Shown here: piece after piece, positions 15,178 to 20,424 of the stretch
Layout of the letters: each line of letters starts with the position of its first letter
How positions within the stretch are numbered: the stretch's first letter is position 1
NCBI GenBank assembly: GCA_000434915.1
Contig: FR882085.1
Span: forward strand, 1 to 20,424
Direction of reading: 5' to 3'
Length of the DNA: 20,424 nucleotides
Origin: Ruminococcus sp. CAG:563
Lineage (GTDB): Bacteria; Bacillota; Clostridia; Oscillospirales; Acutalibacteraceae
Made by a program: the position numbers and the translations under genes
The notes under the pieces: model-generated
The model's database searches: none
What the model was told of the DNA's origin: nothing
The model's input: only the letters and a program-made list of their open reading frames with translations

Positions 15178-15282
15178 CCGCCACCGTAGCGGATGCAGGG
15201 AGTTGGGAAGATTGGAACACTATTCAGTCATGTTTTTATTAAGTTTTTTTGATATTGTTCCCTGCACCCGGTACGATGGCGG
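15178..15282 (-). ncRNA. Structured 5' leader of the early operon (24-bp stem)
   Basis: Minus-strand arms 15282-15259 and 15201-15178 pair at 23 of 24 positions, with two G-U pairs and one C-C mismatch, around a 57-nt A/T-rich loop. Both G-U pairs are valid only in minus-strand RNA; the plus strand would have A-C mismatches there, so the structure is selected in the early transcript. A second possible pairing (GGAACA with TGTTCC) overlaps it, so a switch is possible. It begins about 4 nt after the operator at 15286-15300 and is followed by copy C. Confidence 0.75.
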
Positions 15283-15285
15283 AAT

Positions 15286-15300
15286 GTTGCGTTTTGCAAC
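15286..15300. promoter_or_regulatory. Repressor operator OR1-like (GTTGCGTTTTGCAAC), with -10 at 15305-15310
   Basis: Perfect 5-bp inverted repeat GTTGC-N5-GCAAC, identical to the site at 15522-15536. On the minus strand it lies 4 nt after TATACA, the same arrangement as the other promoter's TATTAT followed by the operator. It probably represses the early operon promoter. Confidence 0.7.
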
Positions 15301-15507
15301 TTACTGTATAAAAAAATAAGAGCCAAAGTGTTCCGGAGAAATGTCAAGTATTTCGCAAATTCCGTTTGCTTCATCAAGTGTCAGCTGCCTTGTGTTATTG
15401 AGCTTCTGGCAACACGTGGGCTGAGAAATATTCAAGTGCTTTGCAAGAGCTGCTTGAGTAATGCCCTTTTCTTTCATACGTCCTTTTAACTTATTAGAAT
15501 TTATCAT
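15301..15507 (-). CDS. Cro-like helix-turn-helix repressor
   Basis: 68 aa, beginning MINSNKLKGRMKEKGITQAA at the ATG behind AAGGAGGCGACAAA, preferred to a longer frame without a site. It has a typical HTH_3/XRE domain: ITQAALAKHLNISQPTCCQKLNN (second helix-turn-helix with unusual CC in the recognition helix). It is divergent from the CI-like gene and has operator sites both upstream and downstream. By position it is the Cro-type lytic regulator. Confidence 0.85.
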   Translation of the reverse strand: MINSNKLKGRMKEKGITQAALAKHLNISQPTCCQKLNNTRQLTLDEANGICEILDISPEHFGSYFFIQ

Positions 15508-15521
15508 TTTGTCGCCTCCTT

Positions 15522-15536
15522 GTTGCGTTTTGCAAC
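15522..15536. promoter_or_regulatory. Repressor operator (GTTGCGTTTTGCAAC)
   Basis: Second identical operator, just after the -10 TATTAT of the lytic promoter and before the Cro ribosome binding site. Confidence 0.75.
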
Positions 15537-15539
15537 TAC

Positions 15540-15567
15540 ATAATAACACACTTTTAAAGTTTGTCAA
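15540..15567 (-). promoter_or_regulatory. Lytic promoter of the cro-like gene
   Basis: Minus strand TTGACA (15567-15562), 16-nt spacer, TATTAT (15545-15540). Near consensus. The operator at 15522-15536 lies at the start of the transcript and an imperfect operator (15567-15581) overlaps the -35, so it is repressed from both sides. Confidence 0.75.
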
Positions 15568-15581
15568 TAGCAAAATGCAAC
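15567..15581. promoter_or_regulatory. Imperfect repressor operator (ATAGCAAAATGCAAC)
   Basis: Reverse strand GTTGCATTTTGCTAT, one half matching the other operators exactly. Overlaps the -35 of the lytic promoter. Confidence 0.6.
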
Positions 15582-15607
15582 TTTTTTTAATCTTTTTTTA
15601 AAAAACT

Positions 15608-15637
15608 ATTGCATTTTGCAATTATTTGTGCTATATT
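15608..15637 (+). promoter_or_regulatory. Operator and promoter of the CI-like repressor
   Basis: ATTGCATTTTGCAAT (15608-15622) is a symmetric variant of the operator and covers the -35 TTGCAT (15609-15614). A 17-nt spacer leads to TATATT (15632-15637). The repressor can therefore turn off its own gene. Confidence 0.65.
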
Positions 15638-15667
15638 CTTATCGTAATAGCGAGGTTGGTGAATTTA

Positions 15668-16144
15668 ATGAACGATATTACAATTAAAATAGGTGAACGT
15701 ATTCAAGCAAGACGAAAAGAGCTTGATTTAACACAAGAAGCGATTGCAAATAAGCTCTCACTTAATAAGTCAACAATTGCAAGGTATGAAAGCGGAGCTG
15801 TTGAGAAGATTAAACTCCCTATTATACAGGCTATGGCACAAATTTTAGATGTTAACCCAGATTGGTTAGCTTTGAAAACTGACAAGAAAGGCTGCTATGC
15901 AGATTGCGCGGATATCACAAAGAATATTCAACTTTCAAAGCACGAGGCATATTTAATACTTGCATACAGAGAACACCCGGATATGCAGAAGTCGGTTGAT
16001 AAGCTTCTCGGTATTGAGCCGGAGGAAAAGCTTTATATAATAGAAAAAGCCGCCCGTAACGGAGATAACTCTCCACTTGTAGTCACGGACAGCAAGCTCA
16101 AGGAACTTGAGAACTTACCTGAAGTTCCGCTTGAGGACGGCTAA
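15668..16144 (+). CDS. CI/ImmR-type phage repressor
   Basis: 158 aa. Start at ATG 15668, behind GAGGTTGGTGAATTTA. Residues 5-65 are an XRE/HTH_3 domain (GERIQARRKELDLTQEAIANK, then LNKSTIARYESGAVE). The C-terminal part is short and acidic and has no S24 serine-peptidase motif, so it is not LexA-like self-cleaving; it probably needs the ImmA-type protease encoded next to it. It is the master lysogeny regulator, divergent from the Cro-like gene. Its TAA overlaps the TAG of immA on the other strand (shared 16141-16144). Confidence 0.85.
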   Translation: MNDITIKIGERIQARRKELDLTQEAIANKLSLNKSTIARYESGAVEKIKLPIIQAMAQILDVNPDWLALKTDKKGCYADCADITKNIQLSKHEAYLILAYREHPDMQKSVDKLLGIEPEEKLYIIEKAARNGDNSPLVVTDSKLKELENLPEVPLEDG

Positions 16145-16695
16145 AATTTGTTTTGTTTTATAAAGGTTTCAAATTGTGAGTAGACTTTCTGCTCAAGCGG
16201 AGATGTCAAAAAGCGATTGCGTTTGTAAAGCTCATTCATCCTTTCCGCTCTGTACTCTGCGGCGGTTCGGCTGATCTTGCAAAGCTCTTGTATTTGCTCG
16301 GCGTCCCGAACATTGCACCCCCACAGCACGCAGGCGGGAGCTAACAGACGACTTGCGAAAACATTCGCTGCCTGCTCAACCGGATTATCGTCCGGTGACG
16401 GCTCTCGGTTTACAAGCTCAAACTTCCCGACGTGACCGAGAATAACGTGTCCGATCTCGTGAGCAGCAGTAAACCTTCGTCGCTCAGGTGAAACAGCAGA
16501 GCTTACGAAAATGTGCGGCACGCCGTTAATGTAGCAGCTCATGCCGTCGCTTTCCTCGGTAGGCTCATAGTAATGTAGCTTGATTCCAAGCTCGGCGCAG
16601 ACTTTAACGGTGTTGATCGGCAGTTCTGAAATGTCTAAATCAATCAACAACTGCCATACCGAGTCTCTTGCATTTTGATAGTCTTTATAATTCAT
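16141..16695 (-). CDS. ImmA/IrrE-type metalloprotease (anti-repressor)
   Basis: 184 aa. HEIGH (H79, E80, H83) is the zinc-protease motif, with a third ligand candidate Glu107 in NPVEQAANVFA. The FTAAHE-IGHVILGH block is typical of ImmA, which cleaves an ImmR-type repressor after DNA damage signals to induce mobile elements. Here immA is convergent with its repressor rather than in an operon with it, with end overlap. Its stop is UAG, the only one among the genes seen, so the suppressor tRNA could add about 36 residues. Its ribosome binding site is in a hairpin (see 16705). Confidence 0.88.
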   Translation of the reverse strand: MNYKDYQNARDSVWQLLIDLDISELPINTVKVCAELGIKLHYYEPTEESDGMSCYINGVPHIFVSSAVSPERRRFTAAHEIGHVILGHVGKFELVNREPSPDDNPVEQAANVFASRLLAPACVLWGCNVRDAEQIQELCKISRTAAEYRAERMNELYKRNRFLTSPLEQKVYSQFETFIKQNKF

Positions 16696-16704
16696 ATAAA
16701 ATCA

Positions 16705-16728
16705 CCTCACTTAAGATTTTAAGTGAGG
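16705..16728. promoter_or_regulatory. Perfect 10-bp inverted repeat over the immA ribosome binding site
   Basis: CCTCACTTAA-GATT-TTAAGTGAGG. On the minus strand the second arm is the AGTGAGG of the immA Shine-Dalgarno sequence, 9-10 nt before its ATG, so the immA mRNA could hide its own start. It could also be a protein operator for the divergent genes. Confidence 0.7.
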
Positions 16729-16799
16729 CAAAGTGTAAAATCCACAGGTAAGTATTGGTAATTAAAAGTGTGCGCTAAAAATCAGGGAAGGACGATTTT

Positions 16800-17756
16800 A
16801 TGTATTTATTGATAATCATAGCTATTGTTGTAGCAGTAGTTGTTTTTCAAAAGCAAAAACAAAAATCAAAATCAACGACACAAAATGTAGGCGGCAATAG
16901 CTTTTCTAAAAATAATAATAGTATTAAAAAGGCATATGATTTTTCAACTGTTCAATCTATTATGAGTATCCCCGTTCCAACATATGAGCCGCTTCATGAA
17001 TTAACTTCTCCTGTTGATAATATCGAATACATTCTTCAAAGAAAGGCAACTGAATTTAAAAGAAACGGAAGAATGGATCTCGCCATAGCATGTTTAAGAA
17101 AGTCAAATGAAATCATGGCGCATTCCAACTTTTCATATCAAAAAGACGATTATCTTCGACTTGTAAAATATTTACAGGCTGATGGGCAGTTTGAACAAGC
17201 TGAAAAAGAGTTAGAAATTATAAAAAAAGCCCACCCTGACTTATTCTTTGGTAATCAAATGACTAACCCACAGATTTCTAAAATCACTGAAGATTTAGTT
17301 TGGTTTAGTGCAAGTCGCCTTTGTCCTTACTGTTCAATTTATAATGACAGAGTTTATTCTAAGAGTGGCAAGGATCGCCGCTTTCCCTCATTTTCGCTTC
17401 TTCCGAATGATTTAAAAGTAATAAATTGTCCTCAATGCAATACATTTTTAGGCTTTTCTAACTATTATGATCTTGATATGGACAGCAGTCTTAAAAAAAT
17501 CATAAAAGACAGTAACCGACCGTTTAAGGATTTGAGAACAAAAGAAGAAAAAGAATATTACAAAGCCAAAGTAACTAAAAAGACAAACGCGAAACACGCT
17601 GAAGCTGAATACCTTTGGTTATGTCAAAATCTTCCCGATTTAGCTCCGAAGTCTTTATCGGGATACACCCGAATGAAAAACAGTAAATCAGCTAATTATC
17701 AAAAAATCGTTTCCGCCGCTGAAGAGGCAGGGTATCAGATTGTTGATAATATTTAA
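16800..17756 (+). CDS. Membrane-anchored Zn-motif/TPR cargo protein of the lysogeny module
   Basis: 318 aa. Residues 1-16 are a single membrane anchor (LLIIIAIVVAVVVF) followed by a Lys/Gln/Ser linker. Residues 75-150 form helical repeats like TPRs (YILQRKATEFKRNGRMDLAI). C175-PY-C178 and C210-PQ-C213 flank a 30-residue segment (IYNDRVYSKSGKDRRFP), a probable zinc site. The ATG follows AGGGAAGGACGATTTT. It is expressed in the same direction as the repressor and integrase and so is probably on in the lysogen; a superinfection-exclusion or defence role is reasonable but not shown. Confidence 0.8.
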   Translation: MYLLIIIAIVVAVVVFQKQKQKSKSTTQNVGGNSFSKNNNSIKKAYDFSTVQSIMSIPVPTYEPLHELTSPVDNIEYILQRKATEFKRNGRMDLAIACLRKSNEIMAHSNFSYQKDDYLRLVKYLQADGQFEQAEKELEIIKKAHPDLFFGNQMTNPQISKITEDLVWFSASRLCPYCSIYNDRVYSKSGKDRRFPSFSLLPNDLKVINCPQCNTFLGFSNYYDLDMDSSLKKIIKDSNRPFKDLRTKEEKEYYKAKVTKKTNAKHAEAEYLWLCQNLPDLAPKSLSGYTRMKNSKSANYQKIVSAAEEAGYQIVDNI

Positions 17757-17765
17757 TATAAAAAT

Positions 17766-17797
17766 GTCGCCCGGTGCTGGAACACCGAGCGGCGGAC
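17766..17797 (+). ncRNA. Hairpin of the integrase leader
   Basis: GUCGCCCGGUG/CACCGAGCGGCGGAC, 11 pairs with two bulges, loop CUGGAA. It is followed by ACAATTCAACGCACTACC, like the early leader hairpin, which also ends in GGCGGA before copy C. No U-run, so not a terminator. Confidence 0.55.
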
Positions 17798-17801
17798 ACA
17801 A

Positions 17802-17815
17802 TTCAACGCACTACC
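17802..17815 (+). repeat. Leader repeat copy D (TTCAACGCACTACC)
   Basis: Fourth copy, on the plus strand in the integrase leader, followed by GAAGAAAGG. Confidence 0.85.
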
Positions 17816-17881
17816 GAAGAAAGGTGTAAACTTATTATACCGCCTTTCTTGGATTTTTGCAACCATTTTTTGAAAGGGCGG
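17816..17881 (+). promoter_or_regulatory. Two mutually exclusive hairpins at the integrase ribosome binding site
   Basis: CCTTTCTT (17843-17850) can pair with AAGAAAGG (17817-17824), 8 perfect bp. The overlapping segment CCGCCTTTC (17840-17848) can instead pair with GAAAGGGCGG (17872-17881), which holds the integrase Shine-Dalgarno sequence, 9 bp with one bulged G. The first form frees the ribosome binding site and the second hides it. Confidence 0.55.
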
Positions 17882-17889
17882 CTATTTTT

Positions 17890-19062
17890 ATGGCAAAAAA
17901 GAGTAAAAACGGAAACGGAGAGGGAACAATTTACTATTCAGAAGCTCGGCAAAGGTGGGTAGGTCAGGTTACGACCGGTCGCACCGAAACCGGCAAGCTC
18001 CGCCGCCACACACTTTATGGAAAGACAAAAAAAGAAGTCCGTGAAAAAATCGTCGCTTTGCAGTCCGAAGTTTTTACGGGTCAGTATATCGAGCCAAGCT
18101 CGATTACTGTTGCATCGCTGACGAAGCAGCTTATTGAGGATGACCGAGAATTTAACATTATAAAAACAAGCACCTATAACCGCAAGCTCGGAACATATAA
18201 ACGACTTGAAAAATCATGTCTTGCAGATCTTCCCATTCAAAAAGTCAGTGCTGAAAATGTAAAGGCATTTTTGAAAAATATAACTTCGTACTCCGATTCG
18301 GTAATTCGCAAAGATTATGAATTATTGAAAAGATGCTTTAAAGAAGCTATCAATAGAGGCTTAATAAATCGTGATCCGATGTTTGGCATCAAATGTCCTA
18401 AATCAAACCAAAAAAAAGAAAAGGTTCGAGCTCTTACACTCGACGAACAAAAGAAGTTTGTTGAAGTGCTCAACACTCAAGACATCCGATATACCGTCCA
18501 GATGAAGCTCATGTTGCTCACCGGCATGAGAATGGGAGAAATTAACGCTCTTGACGTGAACGACGTTAGCCTCCCCTTCCGTACAATAAACATTCGCCGA
18601 ACATTAACTCGTGACGATGACGAGCGTATGGTAGTCGGAGAAACCACAAAGACCTACGCCGGAATTCGTAAAGTACCGCTCCCAGACGCTGCCGTGAAGC
18701 TTTTGAAAACATATCTTGAAAATGAATACAAGCCGAACCGTGACAATTTGCTGTTTTGGGATTGGAAGAAAGATAAGGTTGTTTCAACCTCTCAAATAAA
18801 TCTGCAATTTGCCCGCACACTTGAAAAGTACGGCGTCATTGATAGAGAGCAGCATGGCAAAGTTTCTCTGCACTCTCTCAGACATACCTATGCGACAAGA
18901 TGCATTGAGGCAGGTATGCCACCTAAAGTGCTTCAAACGCTCCTTGGACATACAGATATAAAGGTTACGCTTAACACTTATTGTGATGCATTCAACGAGT
19001 TTAAAGACGATGGCATTTCAAAATTTGTGACATACATGGAAAAGCAAAACATTGCAATTTAA
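17890..19062 (+). CDS. int: Tyrosine recombinase, phage integrase
   Basis: 390 aa from ATG 17890, behind GAAAGGGCGG; an in-frame TTG upstream has no site. Residues 8-50 are an arm-binding domain (GEGTIYY ... VGQVTTGRTETGKLRR), 70-150 a SAM-like core-binding domain, and 185-370 the catalytic domain with Arg214 (TGMRMGE), Lys254, His328-x-x-Arg331-His332 (HSLRHT), His354 (LLGHTD) and the nucleophile Tyr364. This is a Tn916/ICEBs1/prophage-type integrase. It lies at the attachment end, where two 11-nt direct repeats and the putative att core follow its stop. Confidence 0.95.
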   Translation: MAKKSKNGNGEGTIYYSEARQRWVGQVTTGRTETGKLRRHTLYGKTKKEVREKIVALQSEVFTGQYIEPSSITVASLTKQLIEDDREFNIIKTSTYNRKLGTYKRLEKSCLADLPIQKVSAENVKAFLKNITSYSDSVIRKDYELLKRCFKEAINRGLINRDPMFGIKCPKSNQKKEKVRALTLDEQKKFVEVLNTQDIRYTVQMKLMLLTGMRMGEINALDVNDVSLPFRTINIRRTLTRDDDERMVVGETTKTYAGIRKVPLPDAAVKLLKTYLENEYKPNRDNLLFWDWKKDKVVSTSQINLQFARTLEKYGVIDREQHGKVSLHSLRHTYATRCIEAGMPPKVLQTLLGHTDIKVTLNTYCDAFNEFKDDGISKFVTYMEKQNIAI

Positions 19063-19067
19063 ACTCT

Positions 19068-19088
19068 GTTGCAGTCACGTTGCAGTCA
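19068..19088 (+). repeat. Tandem direct repeat, candidate integrase arm sites
   Basis: GTTGCAGTCAC (19068-19078) and GTTGCAGTCAT (19079-19089), 11-nt period, just after the integrase stop. Tn916-type integrases bind short direct repeats near att. Confidence 0.5.
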
Positions 19089-19138
19089 TCGCATCAAGAA
19101 ACAACGTATTATAGCCGTTTTCTACGGTTGTATATGGT

Positions 19139-19189
19139 CATCTCCACCATAACAGATCTAAATCGATTTTCGATTTGGGTCTGTTTTTT
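19139..19189 (+). repeat. 51-bp direct repeat copy 1: probable att core (tRNA 3' end plus terminator)
   Basis: Starts CATCTCCACCA, which reads as 7 acceptor bases, discriminator A and CCA, then an inverted repeat and T-run. Identical to 19290-19340 except A versus G at one site. No T arm precedes it, as expected for the phage-side half of a split tRNA site. The intact tRNA (5' GGAGATG) should lie outside the window at the other prophage end. Confidence 0.55.
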
Positions 19190-19190
19190 T
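19151..19190 (+). terminator. Rho-independent terminator copy 1
   Basis: AACAGATCTAAATCGA/TCGATTTGGGTCTGTT pair over 16 bp with two G-U pairs, loop TTTT, followed by T7. Read on the plus strand it ends integrase transcription and, before integration, the tRNA transcript. Confidence 0.8.
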
Positions 19191-19210
19191 CGGTAATCGA
19201 AACCGCATAG

Positions 19211-19282
19211 TCCATATTTTGCGGAGCAAAATGGACATATAAATGCGAAGGTTGCGCAGCAACAGCCGAAGCGAAGCTTCGG
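19211..19282. repeat. Cluster of three palindromes between the two att-like repeats
   Basis: TCCATATTTTGC/GCAAAATGGA (19211-19235, one bulge), GTTGCGCAGCAAC (19251-19263) and CCGAAGCGAAGCTTCGG (19266-19282). They may be a dispersed host repeat or a remnant of an earlier insert. Confidence 0.6.
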
Positions 19283-19289
19283 TTGACGA

Positions 19290-19340
19290 CATCTCCACCA
19301 TAACAGATCTGAATCGATTTTCGATTTGGGTCTGTTTTTT
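19290..19340 (+). repeat. 51-bp direct repeat copy 2
   Basis: Second copy of the tRNA 3'-end/terminator sequence 151 bp on. The single change (A to G) turns an A-U pair into a G-U pair and keeps the stem. Suggests a previous integration at the same tRNA or a duplicated terminator. Confidence 0.6.
19302..19340 (+). terminator. Rho-independent terminator copy 2
   Basis: Same 16-bp stem (three G-U pairs) with loop TTTT and T6. Confidence 0.75.
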
Positions 19341-19496
19341 GTTAACAGGCTAATTTATCTGCGTACATTGAATCTGCTTTTTTCTTTATCCCCTCCGTCG
19401 TCAAGAACGCCGGATTAAAGATTAAATAATTCAATAAATTTCAGTGCAGAGTTTAACCGGAACGCTCGGATTATATTCTGCTAATCGTAAAACAAG

Positions 19497-19524
19497 AAAA
19501 ACTTCCCCACTCGGAGAAGTTTTT
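19497..19524 (-). terminator. Bidirectional terminator after trxB
   Basis: AAAAACTTC/GAAGTTTTT stem with inner CC/GG pairs, loop of about 4-5 nt, T-runs on both sides. It ends trxB (stop 19539) on the minus strand and could act in both directions. The stretch 19341-19496 between repeat 2 and this has no gene I can support. Confidence 0.8.
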
Positions 19525-19538
19525 TCGTTTAAATTCAA

Positions 19539-20424
19539 TTATTCAACGGAATCAATGTAATCGCATGCAGCGAGGGCAGCTATTGCGCCGTCAGCGGCAG
19601 CGGTCGTAACCTGACGAATTTTTTTCGTGCGGCAGTCGCCCGCAACAAAAATACCATTAGTCGCCGATTCACAGCTTTCATCAATAACGGCATAGCCTCT
19701 GCCGTCAAGCTCAACAACATTGCTGAAAGCTTCATTCTGCGGAATTAGGCCTATTGCAATGAAAAGTCCGTCAATCGAAAGCTCTTTGCTCTCCCCGGCC
19801 GAATTTTTAATAATAATACCCTCAAGCTCCGATTCGCCGGCAAAGGATTCGACGGTAACTCCGGTTATAACCTCAACATTATCGAGCTTATAAAGCTGGT
19901 CTGCAAGCTTCTTTTCGCCGGTCAAAAAATCAAGATTCTGAACAACATAAACCTTCTTTGCAAGGTCAGAAAGCAAAATTGCTTCCTGCAATGCGGAATT
20001 TCCGCCGCCGACAACCGCAACGGTCTTGTCTTTATAAAAAGCTCCGTCGCATACGGCACAGAATGAAATTCCTTCGCCGACGTATTTTTCTTCACCGTCA
20101 ACGCCGAGCATACGATGCTTTGCACCCGTCGCTATGATTACAGTCTTGCCCTGATATTCGCCGTCATCAGTCACAACGGTTTTAACCTCGCCGTCCTTGA
20201 TTTCAAGAGCCTCGCAGGATTCAACGTCTGCACCCTGCTCAAGTACCTGTTCAACAAGTTTTTCGGCGAATTCATTGCCGGTTAGGCTCATAAATCCTGG
20301 AATATTTTCCACCTTCGGGGAAAAAGTTATCTGTCCTCCGAAGGTTTCTTTTTCGATTACAAGTGTTTTTTTATTCGCCCTGCAAGCATACAGAGCGGCG
20401 GTCAGCCCCGCAGGGCCGCCGCCA
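19539..20424 (-). CDS. trxB: Thioredoxin reductase (5' end outside the window)
   Basis: The visible 295 codons start with GGGPAGLTAALYACRANK, the FAD-binding motif lacking only its first few residues at the window edge. They contain the redox motif CAVCDG (about 20060), the NADPH motif GGGNSALQEA and FVAGDCRTKKIRQ near the C-terminus. The product reduces thioredoxin using NADPH in the cytoplasm. It is host chromosome, outside the prophage, on the minus strand and ended by the hairpin at 19497-19524. Confidence 0.97.
   Translation of the reverse strand, partial: GGGPAGLTAALYACRANKKTLVIEKETFGGQITFSPKVENIPGFMSLTGNEFAEKLVEQVLEQGADVESCEALEIKDGEVKTVVTDDGEYQGKTVIIATGAKHRMLGVDGEEKYVGEGISFCAVCDGAFYKDKTVAVVGGGNSALQEAILLSDLAKKVYVVQNLDFLTGEKKLADQLYKLDNVEVITGVTVESFAGESELEGIIIKNSAGESKELSIDGLFIAIGLIPQNEAFSNVVELDGRGYAVIDESCESATNGIFVAGDCRTKKIRQVTTAAADGAIAALAACDYIDSVE

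Larger units (their letters stand above)
974..18191 (+). repeat. Dispersed one-stranded octamer AAGCTCGG, 15 copies
   Basis: Plus-strand starts at 974, 2653, 3429, 5357, 6554, 7008, 7320, 8522, 11929, 12022, 13475, 14270, 16588, 17942 and 18184. Thirteen are preceded by C. I found no copy of the complement CCGAGCTT. The two in the plus-strand integrase keep the same orientation, so the bias is not only codon use. Confidence 0.7.

Noticed and set aside
15286..15622. CRISPR-like short repeats
   Set aside because: The repeats are 15-bp symmetric operators at promoters with irregular spacing.
17762..17800. Rho-independent terminator after the 318-aa gene
   Set aside because: The hairpin has no U-run; it looks like a leader element.
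17857..17889. Longer integrase from TTG 17857
   Set aside because: No site upstream; the ATG at 17890 has GAAAGGGCGG at good spacing and starts like other integrases.

Overview
The window is the integrase-proximal half of a tailed-phage prophage, plus a short piece of host chromosome at the right end. Strong AGGAGG-type ribosome binding sites, A+T-rich intergenic DNA, an ImmA-type metalloprotease, a SPP1/PBSX-like packaging and head module and a RinA/ArpU-like late regulator all point to a Firmicute, probably a gut Clostridium-class host. The species cannot be named from the sequence.

Layout from right to left. 19539-20424 (-) is host trxB, cut by the window end. 19139-19340 holds two 51-bp direct repeats; each begins like the last 11 nt of a tRNA (CATCTCCACCA) and runs into a rho-independent terminator, as expected for a tRNA-gene attachment site. 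17890-19062 (+) is a tyrosine integrase and 16800-17756 (+) a membrane-anchored Zn/TPR cargo gene. 15301-16695 is the immunity region: a Cro-like gene and a CI/ImmR-like repressor diverge from a control region with GTTGCRTTTTGCAAY operators, and an ImmA protease converges on the repressor. 5484-15134 (all -) is the early operon: small HTH and membrane peptides, a ParB-like protein, several unknowns, a helicase-methyltransferase fusion, zinc-ribbon proteins, a DUF4406 protein, a lipoprotein, an HUH-type Rep, a VRR-NUC nuclease and a RinA/ArpU-like late regulator. 1-5377 (-) is the start of the late operon: a 61-aa protein, a tRNA, terS, terL, portal, a MuF/minor capsid-toxin fusion and the start of its probable immunity gene. 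Capsid, tail, lysis and the other attachment site must lie left of the window.

The most striking feature is at 4657-5191. A complete 84-nt leucine-type tRNA gene with anticodon CUA (it reads UAG) lies directly upstream of terS, and terS carries one in-frame UAG at codon 25, where TerS relatives would be expected to carry a hydrophobic residue such as leucine. The suppressor tRNA and its only visible target are in the same transcript 28 nt apart, so packaging would depend on suppression by a tRNA cut from the same RNA. No other long gene in the window has an in-frame UAG, and only one of about 31 genes (immA) ends with UAG, so this looks like single-gene recoding rather than genome-wide code change.

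Other unexpected items are: a MuF-deaminase polymorphic toxin with an immunity candidate 4 nt downstream; a recurring leader element (TTCAACGCACTACC) before early and integrase genes, two copies of it next to hairpins; two mutually exclusive hairpins over the integrase ribosome binding site; a 24-bp leader stem before the early operon; a three-way-junction structure upstream of rep; and a strictly one-stranded octamer, AAGCTCGG, found 15 times on the + strand and not seen on the other.
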